DNA of 6,920 bases from CALFCE01 sp964411665 (GTDB taxonomy: Bacteria; Pseudomonadota; Gammaproteobacteria; Granulosicoccales; Granulosicoccaceae). The position numbers and the translations under genes are program-made. The stretch lies in contig CAYPMR010000132.1 of assembly GCA_964411665.1 (NCBI GenBank), forward strand, positions 1 to 6,920, given 5' to 3'. Shown here one piece after another: positions 1 through 6,826 of the stretch (position 1 is its first letter; each line of letters starts with the position of its first letter). The notes under the pieces were generated by a model that was not told the origin of the DNA, searched no databases, and saw nothing but the letters and a program-made list of their open reading frames with translations.

Positions 1-73
1 CTTATATTTCAAAGCACATGTCATTATAAAGTCTGCAGAATAACGAATTGATTGCCTTAAATCGGAAAAAACC

Positions 74-1090
74 ATGAACCTCGACAAATTCGAACGCTAT
101 CCACTCACCTTTGGCATTACACCCATTGAGCACTTACCGCGTCTGACAGAAGCAGTCGGTGCCAAAGTCGACTTTTACGCTAAACGCGACGACTGTAATT
201 CCGGCCTGGCAATGGGTGGCAACAAACTACGCAAACTCGAATACATTGTTCCGGATGCCATAGCTTCCGGCGCAGACACGCTTGTCTCCATCGGTGGCGT
301 GCAGTCCAACCATACCCGCATGGTTGCGGCCACCGCAGCGAAAATCGGGATGAAGTGCGTTGTGATCCAGGAAAGCTGGGTACCTCATGAAGACGCAGTT
401 TACGATCGCGTCGGGAATATCATGATGACGCGTTTGATGGGTGCAGACAGTCGCATGGTTGATGAAGGGTTTAATATTGGCATTCGCAAGAGCTGGGAAG
501 AAGCGATGCAATCGGTCATTGATGCTGGTGGAAAACCCTATGCAATTCCAGCGGGTGCTTCAGTACACAAGTATGGCGGACTTGGTTATGCAGGTTTTGC
601 AGAAGAAGTACGAGCCCAGGAAGCACAGATGGGTATCAAGTTTGACTACATCATCGTGTGTGTTGTGACAGGATCAACTCAGGCCGGAATGATTGTCGGC
701 TTTGCTGCCGATGATCGTGCAGATCGCGTCATCGGCATTGACGGCTCAGGTACGCCAGATCAACTTCGCGAACAAGTCAGAGGGATCGTCGACAATACAG
801 CTACCCTTGTTGAGCTAGGTCGTAGTGTGCGCGATAATGAAATCATTATTAATCCCGACTACGCCTATCCAGCCTATGGCGTACCCAGCCACGAAACAAA
901 CGAGGCCATTCGTCTGGCTGCGCGTACCGAAGCGATGATCACCGATCCGGTCTACGAGGGCAAATCAATGCAGGGCATGATTGACCTGGCGAAAAAAGGC
1001 TTCTTTGCGCAAGGATCCAAAGTTCTGTATGCACACTTGGGTGGCGCTCCCGCTCTTAACGGTTACAGCTACACTTATCGCAATGGTTAA
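74..1090 (+). CDS. acdS: 1-aminocyclopropane-1-carboxylate (ACC) deaminase
   Basis: This cytoplasmic PLP enzyme of fold type II (tryptophan synthase beta family) opens the ring of ACC, the plant ethylene precursor, giving 2-oxobutanoate and ammonia. The 338-residue length equals that of the characterised Pseudomonas enzymes, and the opening MNLxxFxRYPLTFG matches their N-terminus, which supports this start. Visible active-site residues in AcdS numbering are the PLP lysine K51 (GGNK), S78 (GGVQSN), Y294 and E295 (DPVYEGKSM) and L322 (AHLGG). E295 and L322 are the pair that separates true ACC deaminases from the related D-cysteine desulfhydrases. The loop at 160-170 has GASVHKYGGLG, where Pseudomonas enzymes have a cysteine at 162. 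A weak GGA ribosome site lies at 64-66. The E1 gene follows after 49 bp on the same strand, so the two are probably co-transcribed. I see no convincing promoter in the 73 bases upstream, and any acdR/Lrp-type regulator would lie outside the window. Confidence 0.95.
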   Translation: MNLDKFERYPLTFGITPIEHLPRLTEAVGAKVDFYAKRDDCNSGLAMGGNKLRKLEYIVPDAIASGADTLVSIGGVQSNHTRMVAATAAKIGMKCVVIQESWVPHEDAVYDRVGNIMMTRLMGADSRMVDEGFNIGIRKSWEEAMQSVIDAGGKPYAIPAGASVHKYGGLGYAGFAEEVRAQEAQMGIKFDYIIVCVVTGSTQAGMIVGFAADDRADRVIGIDGSGTPDQLREQVRGIVDNTATLVELGRSVRDNEIIINPDYAYPAYGVPSHETNEAIRLAARTEAMITDPVYEGKSMQGMIDLAKKGFFAQGSKVLYAHLGGAPALNGYSYTYRNG

Positions 1091-1106
1091 CCAGCATTGG
1101 CAATAA

Positions 1107-1133
1107 CCTTCTGCAAAAAGCCTTCTGCAAAAA
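1107..1133 (+). repeat. 13-bp direct repeat in the acdS-E1 spacer
   Basis: CCTTCTGCAAAAA occurs at 1107-1119 and again at 1121-1133, one base apart (period 14). The pair fills most of the 49-bp spacer and ends 6 bp before the E1 start codon, where a ribosome binding site would normally be. It may be a slippage duplication or a leader element; no function can be assigned from sequence. Confidence 0.8.
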
Positions 1134-1139
1134 ACGCCG

Positions 1140-3818
1140 ATGAACGATAGACAACGCAATGTAACCGCCGCCGATTCAGATCCGCAGGAAACGTCCGAGT
1201 GGATAGAGGCACTTGAAGCTGTTGTAGCTGAAGACGGCCCTGCAAGAGCTCAATATATTTTGTCTGAGCTTCAGGATCGCGCGCGACTGATCGGCGCTTC
1301 CACCGCCGGTCTTCCCTTCTCTGCTTATCGCAATACCATCCCGCTCTCTCAACAGCCTCCTTACCCGGGTGATCTGGAAGTCGAACAACGTATCAATACC
1401 CTGATACGCTGGAATGCGCTTGCGATGGTTGTGCGTGCCAACAAGGCATACGGCGAACTTGGCGGTCACATAGCATCATATGCATCTGCAGCTGAGATTT
1501 TTGAAGTTGGTTTCAATCATTTCTTTCGAGCAAGCACACCAAACGCGGCCGGTGATCTGGTTTATTTCCAGCCACATTCGGCACCCGGAATTTATGCTCG
1601 TTCATTTCTTGAGGGCAGATTGGAAGAAAAGGATATCGCTGCCTATCGTCAGGAAACAACGGGGGCTGGATTATGCTCCTATCCACACCCCTGGTTAATG
1701 AAAGAATACTGGCAATTACCAACGGGTTCTATGGGCCTGGGGCCGTTGTCTGCTGTTTACCAAGCCCGTTTCATGCGCTACCTGCAGGCAAGAGAGCTTG
1801 CACAAACGGATCAACGACACGTATGGGGCGTTTTTGGTGATGGCGAGATGGATGAACCTGAATCTGTCGCAGGTCTGACGCTGGCTGCCAGAGAAAAACT
1901 GGACAATCTTACGTTTGTCGTCAATTGCAACTTGCAAAGACTCGATGGTCCCGTTCGGGGCAATGGTCAGATCATTCAGGAACTCGAAGCACTATTTGTT
2001 GGTGCGGGTTGGAACGTAGTCAAGGTTTTGTGGGGCTCTGAATGGGACGAGCTCTTTGCACGTGACAAAAATAATGTCTTGTTGCGCCGATTTGCTGAAA
2101 CCGTAGATGGTCAATATCAAAACCTTGGATCAAAAGACGGCGACTACAACCGTACAAAATTCTTTGATAAAAACCCTGAAACCGCTGCGCTGGTCAGTCA
2201 TATGTCAGACGCTGAAATTCACTCCCTAAAGCGCGGTGGCCACGATTACAAGAAATTATATGCAGCTTTTGCTGCGGCCAAAGCCCATAAAGGGCAGCCA
2301 ACGGTAATTTTGACCAAAACCAAAAAAGGGTATGGGATGGGTGGTGCCGGGGAAAGCCGTATGATGGCACATCAGGCTAAAAAGCTTGATGTCGATGCAT
2401 TGCTGGAATTCAGGGACCGTTTTAATTTGCCCTTGAGCGATAGTCAGGTGGAGGGGTTAGAGTTCTTCAAACCTTCAGATAACAGTGTTGAGATTTCTTA
2501 TCTCAAAGAAAGGCGCGCTTCGCTAGGTGGCTACTTGCCATTCAGAAAGTTAAAGGCTTCAACAAAAATTCCGCAGCGTCCTGCACTGGAGAGCTATGCC
2601 CAGTTTGCGTTGGATGCAAACGGTAAAGAGATGTCTACAACGATGGCGGCCGTGCGATTATTAGGCGGCCTTCTAAAGGACAAAGCCTTTGGCCCCCGAA
2701 TCGTGCCCATTGTTGCCGATGAGGCACGAACATTTGGCATGGATAATCTGTTTCGCCAAGTGGGCATCTATGCACCTGAAGGGCAATTGTACGAACCCGA
2801 AGATGCGGGCTCTATGATGTATTACAAGGAAAGCAAAAATGGTCAACTACTGGAGGAAGGCATTACAGAGGCCGGTGCTCTGAGTTCATGGACAGCTGCC
2901 GCCACTGCTTACTCGGCTCACGATATAGAGCTGCTACCTGTGTATATTTATTACTCCATGTTTGGGTTTCAACGCGTTGGAGATCTGATCTGGGCAGCGG
3001 CCGATCAACGGGCACGGGGATTTCTACTCGGCGCAACCGCCGGACGAACAACCCTGTCGGGCGAGGGATTACAACATCAGGATGGTTCCAGTCATTTGGC
3101 AGCGGCATCAATACCTAATTGTCGTGCTTATGATCCCACATTTGCCTGCGAACTCGCAGTTATCATGGAATACGGGATGACACGTATGCTTGATGAAAAA
3201 CAGGACGAGTTTTTCTATATCACCGTCATGAACGAAAATTATTCGCAACCATCGCTGGATGACGGTACTCGTGAAGGTATTATCAAAGGGCTGTATCATC
3301 TGGCTCAAAAGGGCGATCAGAACAAACCAGGTGTTCGACTCCTGGGTTCAGGCACCATCTTGCTGGAAGTAATAGCGGCGGCAGAGCTGTTATCAAATGA
3401 CTTTGGTATTGCTAGTGATGTCTTCAGCGCAACAAGTTTCACAGAGCTTGCACGAGATGCTGCAGATGTTGATCGAAAAAATCGCCTGCACGCAAACAAG
3501 ACTCCACAAAAAAGTCACGTCGAGGCACTACTTGATGGCGATAGACCAGTCATCGCAGCAAGTGATTACGTGCGTGCTTTTCCACAACAGATTGCACCCT
3601 ACATACGTGCGCGGATGACCGTTCTCGGTACTGACGGTTTTGGACGATCAGCAAATCGTCAGGCGCTGCGACGCTTCTTTGAGGTTGATCGCCAACACAT
3701 TGCCTTAGCCGCTATCGAGTCACTGGTTCGCGATGAAACGCTGCCGCATAGCGCGTTAGTTGATGCTATCGAAAAATTCGGTATTAATCCCGATACAGCA
3801 GCGCCCTGGAAACTCTAG
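1140..3818 (+). CDS. aceE: Homodimeric 2-oxo acid (pyruvate-type) dehydrogenase E1, possibly an MdeB-like 2-oxobutanoate-acting paralogue
   Basis: This is the thiamine-diphosphate E1 subunit of a pyruvate dehydrogenase-type complex; it decarboxylates a 2-oxo acid and transfers the acyl group to E2 lipoyl domains. The 892 residues (E. coli AceE has 887) align over the full length: N-terminal E2-docking tail about 1-55, cofactor domain about 60-475 with GDGEMDEPE (233-241) and NCNLQRLDGP (262-271), middle domain about 480-705, C-terminal domain about 710-892. Equivalents of the E. coli catalytic residues are all present: H110, H146, Y181, H411, E528, E577, H646. The acidic residues of the docking tail (D12, D14, E20) are also kept, so it should still bind an E2. 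The start agrees with the E. coli N-terminus within a few residues, but no clear Shine-Dalgarno precedes it. No aceF or lpd follows; the next gene is convergent, 14 bp away. Family membership is certain. Preference for 2-oxobutanoate is inferred from the acdS neighbour and the mdeA-mdeB precedent; it could simply be a pyruvate E1. Confidence 0.93.
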   Translation: MNDRQRNVTAADSDPQETSEWIEALEAVVAEDGPARAQYILSELQDRARLIGASTAGLPFSAYRNTIPLSQQPPYPGDLEVEQRINTLIRWNALAMVVRANKAYGELGGHIASYASAAEIFEVGFNHFFRASTPNAAGDLVYFQPHSAPGIYARSFLEGRLEEKDIAAYRQETTGAGLCSYPHPWLMKEYWQLPTGSMGLGPLSAVYQARFMRYLQARELAQTDQRHVWGVFGDGEMDEPESVAGLTLAAREKLDNLTFVVNCNLQRLDGPVRGNGQIIQELEALFVGAGWNVVKVLWGSEWDELFARDKNNVLLRRFAETVDGQYQNLGSKDGDYNRTKFFDKNPETAALVSHMSDAEIHSLKRGGHDYKKLYAAFAAAKAHKGQPTVILTKTKKGYGMGGAGESRMMAHQAKKLDVDALLEFRDRFNLPLSDSQVEGLEFFKPSDNSVEISYLKERRASLGGYLPFRKLKASTKIPQRPALESYAQFALDANGKEMSTTMAAVRLLGGLLKDKAFGPRIVPIVADEARTFGMDNLFRQVGIYAPEGQLYEPEDAGSMMYYKESKNGQLLEEGITEAGALSSWTAAATAYSAHDIELLPVYIYYSMFGFQRVGDLIWAAADQRARGFLLGATAGRTTLSGEGLQHQDGSSHLAAASIPNCRAYDPTFACELAVIMEYGMTRMLDEKQDEFFYITVMNENYSQPSLDDGTREGIIKGLYHLAQKGDQNKPGVRLLGSGTILLEVIAAAELLSNDFGIASDVFSATSFTELARDAADVDRKNRLHANKTPQKSHVEALLDGDRPVIAASDYVRAFPQQIAPYIRARMTVLGTDGFGRSANRQALRRFFEVDRQHIALAAIESLVRDETLPHSALVDAIEKFGINPDTAAPWKL

Positions 3819-3832
3819 CCCTGAATAGATGA

Positions 3833-4531
3833 TTAAGCGCCAGATATGTTACTGGCTACGCGACCGGGAACTGCACGAACCAAGTGACTTTCTTTAATCA
3901 ACACCCTGGCCGATTTATCACCTACGATAATTGATAAAGGTTGGTCAGGTGGCATGCGCAGCCACGAATGTTGCCTATAAGATGTTGAAGGCTCAAAAAA
4001 ATCTCCATCAAGAACCATTATCTCTAAGCCGTTGCACTGATTAATTTTCAGTCGATGATTAGCGTCCCAACGCTCTATACGGACATCCTCTCTGGCGTCA
4101 CTATAGATATGCTGTAAGTGGACTCCGTAACGTCCTTTCGGTTGATAAGACTTACAAACACTTGTATCAATATTGGCATGATTTTGATCACTTTTATCGA
4201 ATTGCCAGGTTTTCACAAACAATAAACAACCACCATCGCTGCAAGCCTCTTGTCTGCATCCAGGGGGAAATCTCATATAAGAACCAACAGGGTAAGAACC
4301 CCGTTCATCCTGAAAAGTACCATCCAGAACGAACACTTCTTTCCCACCAGGCAATTTTTTCCCCGCAAGCATGGTTGAGGGAGGCATCCTTACAAGCATG
4401 GTTGCAACGGGCTGTACTGTATCAAGCAAATCCAGATACAAGATTTCTAATTTTTTCGACTTATCCTGGCACCAGGTACCGGTACCACTGTGAACAACAG
4501 CTTTTTTGAGAACATCGGCATTAATACTCAT
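3833..4531 (-). CDS. Double-cupin protein of the ChrR-like (cupin_7) family with degenerate metal sites
   Basis: A soluble 232-residue protein without signal peptide or membrane segment. Two cupin units are visible. The first, about 40-110, has GGKEVFVLDGTFQDERG (62-78), a Y-P-x-G-x-Y turn and RFPPG (87-91), the hallmark pattern of the ChrR C-terminal cupin. The second, about 145-215, has GLEIMVLDGDF (168-178) and RMPP (192-195). It lacks the zinc-binding anti-sigma domain found at the N-terminus of true ChrR, so it is not expected to be an anti-sigma factor. There is no histidine between H14 and H118, so the first barrel lacks the usual His-x-His and downstream His ligands (Q94 falls at the last); the second barrel also lacks histidines at these places. 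Instead C92, C97 and C102 form a C-x4-C-x4-C row. The start is supported by AGGGA seven bases upstream. Function is unknown: a small-ligand binding or redox-related role is possible, and a link to the convergent acdS-E1 pair is not shown. Confidence 0.82.
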   Translation of the reverse strand: MSINADVLKKAVVHSGTGTWCQDKSKKLEILYLDLLDTVQPVATMLVRMPPSTMLAGKKLPGGKEVFVLDGTFQDERGSYPVGSYMRFPPGCRQEACSDGGCLLFVKTWQFDKSDQNHANIDTSVCKSYQPKGRYGVHLQHIYSDAREDVRIERWDANHRLKINQCNGLEIMVLDGDFFEPSTSYRQHSWLRMPPDQPLSIIVGDKSARVLIKESHLVRAVPGRVASNISGA

Positions 4532-4538
4532 TCTGATT

Positions 4539-4543
4539 TCCCT
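4539..4543 (-). promoter_or_regulatory. Ribosome binding site of the cupin gene
   Basis: On the minus strand AGGGA lies seven bases before the ATG at 4531-4529. It is the clearest Shine-Dalgarno in the window and fixes the cupin start. Confidence 0.65.
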
Positions 4544-4696
4544 GTGTGTTGTATTTATTATTAAAAAGAGCTCAGTTGATCTATCCGTCGAATTCTATTA
4601 ACACACGTCAATGTTGTTACTCCTCTGCAAGAAACGTCTATTAATTCAATATCTGCTTTATATTTTTTACAAAAATGATCAAACAAATATTTAAAA

Positions 4697-4715
4697 TTCA
4701 CTTCAATGAAGTCAA
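4697..4715 (-). promoter_or_regulatory. Near-palindromic operator candidate overlapping a possible -35 element
   Basis: The minus strand reads TTGACTTCATTGAAGTGAA. The core ACTTCA-n-TGAAGT is a perfect inverted repeat around one central base, and the outer two bases on each side also pair, leaving one mismatched pair. Its first six bases, TTGACT (4715-4710), match the sigma-70 -35 consensus at five of six. Only weak -10 candidates follow at 15-16 bp spacing (TTAAAT or TAAATA, within 4688-4694). If real, transcription would run toward the cupin gene with a leader of roughly 150 bases. Confidence 0.35.
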
Positions 4716-4831
4716 CTCTTACAAACAGCACACTTAAAGAATGTAAAACTTTGCAGGAAAAAGCCAGAGTTTTTTTTGTGTTTTTTACCACAAACAAGAT
4801 AACAACAGAGCTAGCGCAGAATCCGAATAAT

Positions 4832-4853
4832 TTAGATCGATAAAATCATCTAA
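4832..4853 (-). terminator. Weak AT-rich hairpin just downstream of the ABC exporter
   Basis: TTAGAT + GAT pairs with ATC + ATCTAA around an AAA loop, with one bulged C at 4838, starting eight bases past the exporter stop codon. The stem has nine pairs but only two are G-C, and no T-run follows on the minus strand, so it is at best a poor intrinsic terminator. Confidence 0.25.
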
Positions 4854-4861
4854 GTCATTGG

Positions 4862-6685
4862 TTACTCAATAAAACCACCAGATTGCCTCTTCCATAGACT
4901 TGCGTACAATCCATCATTTTCAATCAGCTGTTTGTGCGACCCCGTCTCAAGTATGAAGCCCTTCTCCATAACAATCAGTCGATCCATTTGCGCGATGGTC
5001 GACAAGCGGTGTGCTATGGCAATCACAGTTTTGTCTTGCATTAATTGCTGCAGATTATCTTGAATCGCCGCTTCAACTTCTGAATCCAATGCAGAAGTTG
5101 CTTCATCCAGCACTAGAATCGGTGCATCTTTTAAAAACACACGCGCTATCGCAATACGTTGTCGCTGTCCACCCGATAGCGTCACACCACGCTCACCCAC
5201 CATAGCATCCAACCCTTTGCGTTCGCCGGCATCACGCAAACTTTCAATAAAATGTAGCGCATTTGCTTTCTCCGCAGCCTTCACAATCTGCTCTTCAGTG
5301 GCGTTTTGACGGCTGTAAGCAATGTTCTCTCGCACACTACGATGCAATAACGAGGTGTCCTGCGTAACAACACTGATGTTACTTCGTAGACTCTCCTGAG
5401 TAACCAAGGCTATGTTCTGATTATCGATTTCAATACTGCCCTGTTTTATGTCATATAGCCTGAGAAGCAGGTTAACCAGCGTTGTTTTACCTGCACCCGA
5501 GCGACCAACTATCCCGACTTTCTCACCTGGCTTTATGTCAAAGTTAAGTTGCTCTATGACCGGTAGTTCAGATACATAGTCAAACGAGACATCACGAAAG
5601 GCAATTGCACCTCGACTAACCTCGAGATCACCGGCATCAGGCTTATCATTTACAGTTCGGGTCTGCCCCAGTGTCGCCATACCATCACGTACAATACCGA
5701 TGTTTTCGAATAGACCAGCAACCTCCCACATGATCCAGTGTGACAATCCTTGCATGCGCAGAATAACGGCTAATGACACAGCCACAGCCCCGGCACTAAT
5801 CAATTCCTCCATCCAAAGATAAATACCGGTAAACAAGGTAACCGCCAACAACACCATACCGCTGATATCAACGCATATTTCAAATGCTGCTGACAGCCGC
5901 ATCTGTTTATAAACAGTTGTCATAAATCCATCCATGGCATCGCGTGCATAGGCGGATTCTCTATTACTGTGAGAGAAAAGTTTTACAGTTAGTATATTGG
6001 TGTAACTGTCAATTACCCGACCGGTCATCAAGGCGCGCGCGTCCGCTTGCAATTTCGATACATCACCGAGGCGTGGCACGAAATAAAAAATTGCCACAAG
6101 ATAAAAAATCAACCACAGGAGAAAAGGCAACATCAGACGCCAGTCAATACCGGCTATCAACACCAGAACGCTGAGGAAATACACAGCTACATAAACCACC
6201 ACATCAATCAACTTCATAACCGCTTCACGTACCGACAGGGACGTTTGCATGACTTTGGTGCCAATGCGACCAGCGAACTCATTATTGAAAAATGACTGAC
6301 TCTGACCCAGCAAGTAGCGGTGTGCTTGCCATCGAATAACCATCGGCAAATTACCATAGAGCGTCTGATGGACAATCATCGTATGGGCAACAGCCAACAC
6401 CGGAAAGATGATCAGCATGACAACTGCCATCCATATCAGCGTGCTGGTATTGTTTTCAAGAAAGGTTTCGCGATCTGCCTCAGCTAGCCAATCAACAATA
6501 TTGCCCAGGTAGGAAAACAGCGATACCTCGACAATGGCAATAACAGCAGAGAGAAGACCCACCAACAGAAGATACAACCAGGAAGAACGGCAATGGTGCA
6601 GACAGAATGCAACCAGAGTTTGCGGTGCACGCGTGGGCGCGTCAGAGGGAAACGGATCTACCAGACTTTCAAAGAATCGAAACAT
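4862..6685 (-). CDS. ABC exporter with fused membrane and ATPase domains (MsbA/multidrug type)
   Basis: A 607-residue inner-membrane half-transporter expected to act as a homodimer, using ATP to move a substrate out of the cytoplasm or across the bilayer. Membrane domain: six hydrophobic segments at about 36-58, 83-105, 158-179, 184-205, 270-291 and 296-315. ATPase domain from about 360: Walker A GRSGAGKT (394-401), Q-loop Q442, signature LSGGQ (503-507), Walker B ILVLDE with D527 and catalytic E528, D-loop SALD (531-534), and H-loop H559. All are intact, so it should be active. Length is normal for the family. The start has only a weak GAGCGAAG-like purine stretch before it. It lies downstream of tRNA-Ser on the same strand and is separated by 330 bp from the cupin gene, so it forms no tight operon with a substrate-defining gene. 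The substrate (lipid, drug or peptide) cannot be told from sequence. Confidence 0.92.
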   Translation of the reverse strand: MFRFFESLVDPFPSDAPTRAPQTLVAFCLHHCRSSWLYLLLVGLLSAVIAIVEVSLFSYLGNIVDWLAEADRETFLENNTSTLIWMAVVMLIIFPVLAVAHTMIVHQTLYGNLPMVIRWQAHRYLLGQSQSFFNNEFAGRIGTKVMQTSLSVREAVMKLIDVVVYVAVYFLSVLVLIAGIDWRLMLPFLLWLIFYLVAIFYFVPRLGDVSKLQADARALMTGRVIDSYTNILTVKLFSHSNRESAYARDAMDGFMTTVYKQMRLSAAFEICVDISGMVLLAVTLFTGIYLWMEELISAGAVAVSLAVILRMQGLSHWIMWEVAGLFENIGIVRDGMATLGQTRTVNDKPDAGDLEVSRGAIAFRDVSFDYVSELPVIEQLNFDIKPGEKVGIVGRSGAGKTTLVNLLLRLYDIKQGSIEIDNQNIALVTQESLRSNISVVTQDTSLLHRSVRENIAYSRQNATEEQIVKAAEKANALHFIESLRDAGERKGLDAMVGERGVTLSGGQRQRIAIARVFLKDAPILVLDEATSALDSEVEAAIQDNLQQLMQDKTVIAIAHRLSTIAQMDRLIVMEKGFILETGSHKQLIENDGLYASLWKRQSGGFIE

Positions 6686-6695
6686 GACTTCGCTC

Positions 6696-6743
6696 AGGCC
6701 CGTGGTTTAGCCCACTTTTTGGCCCACGCTTTGGCCTGATTTC
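6696..6743. repeat. Four-copy 12-bp tandem repeat upstream of the ABC exporter
   Basis: On the plus strand four 12-bp units follow each other: AGGCCCGTGGTT (6696-6707), TAGCCCACTTTT (6708-6719), TGGCCCACGCTT (6720-6731) and the more diverged TGGCCTGATTTC (6732-6743). The consensus is about TGGCCCACnnTT. The array ends 10 bp before the exporter start codon, so it lies in its 5' untranslated region. Read on the minus strand in one frame it encodes a four-residue repeat (AKAW, AKKW, AKPR) that closes a possible 28-codon frame ending at 6694, without a good ribosome site. Confidence 0.6.
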
Positions 6744-6744
6744 C

Positions 6745-6763
6745 GGGTAGATTAGAACTACCC
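6745..6763. repeat. Perfect inverted repeat between tRNA-Ser and the ABC exporter
   Basis: GGGTAG (6745-6750) and CTACCC (6758-6763) form a six-pair stem with a seven-base loop. On the minus strand the loop contains TCTAAT, five of six matches to a -10 box, but no good -35 lies at the right distance. It has no T-run, so it is not a standard terminator; an operator, a processing hairpin after the tRNA, or chance are all possible. Confidence 0.4.
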
Positions 6764-6826
6764 TGCAAATACAACCTCATAACCTGCTGCAAACACAGGC
6801 TGAAAGGTGAAATTACTGATGAATAT

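Larger units (their letters stand above)
4532..4861. other. AT-rich intergenic gap between the ABC exporter and the cupin gene
   Basis: This 330-bp stretch separates two leftward genes and is visibly richer in A and T than its flanks, with T runs at 4770-4777 and 4781-4786. It holds the cupin ribosome site, the near-palindrome at 4697-4715 and a weak hairpin at 4832-4853. The only open frame of note (4797 to 4561, minus, 78 codons) starts with TTG, has no ribosome site and shows no recognisable family, so I do not call it a gene. The size and composition fit a regulatory region carrying the cupin promoter, or the decayed remains of a lost gene. Confidence 0.6.

Noticed and set aside
1..73. 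TATAAA at 25-30 as the -10 box of an acdS promoter
   Set aside because: No acceptable -35 hexamer lies 15-19 bp upstream within the window, so the promoter cannot be called.
3839..3856. GCCAG/CTGGC inverted repeat past the E1 stop, considered as an E1 terminator
   Set aside because: Only five pairs with an eight-base loop, no T-run after it, and it lies inside the cupin coding sequence.
4366..4404. 12-bp direct repeat CAAGCATGGTTG (4366-4377 and 4393-4404)
   Set aside because: It is in frame, 27 bp apart, and encodes two TML motifs in the cupin protein; most likely chance or a small old duplication.
4475..4486. Perfect 12-bp palindrome GGTACCGGTACC
   Set aside because: It lies within the cupin coding sequence and is explained by a Gly-Thr-Gly-Thr stretch; there is no sign of a regulatory role.
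4162..4509. A 115-codon plus-strand open frame antisense to the cupin gene
   Set aside because: It is fully covered by the cupin gene, which shows clear family motifs; the antisense product shows none.
3833..4531. Cupin protein as a ChrR anti-sigma factor
   Set aside because: The N-terminal zinc anti-sigma domain is missing and no sigma factor gene is adjacent.
4561..4797. A 78-codon minus-strand open frame in the AT-rich gap
   Set aside because: It begins with TTG, has no ribosome site, shows no recognisable motif, and its composition is that of AT-rich noncoding DNA.
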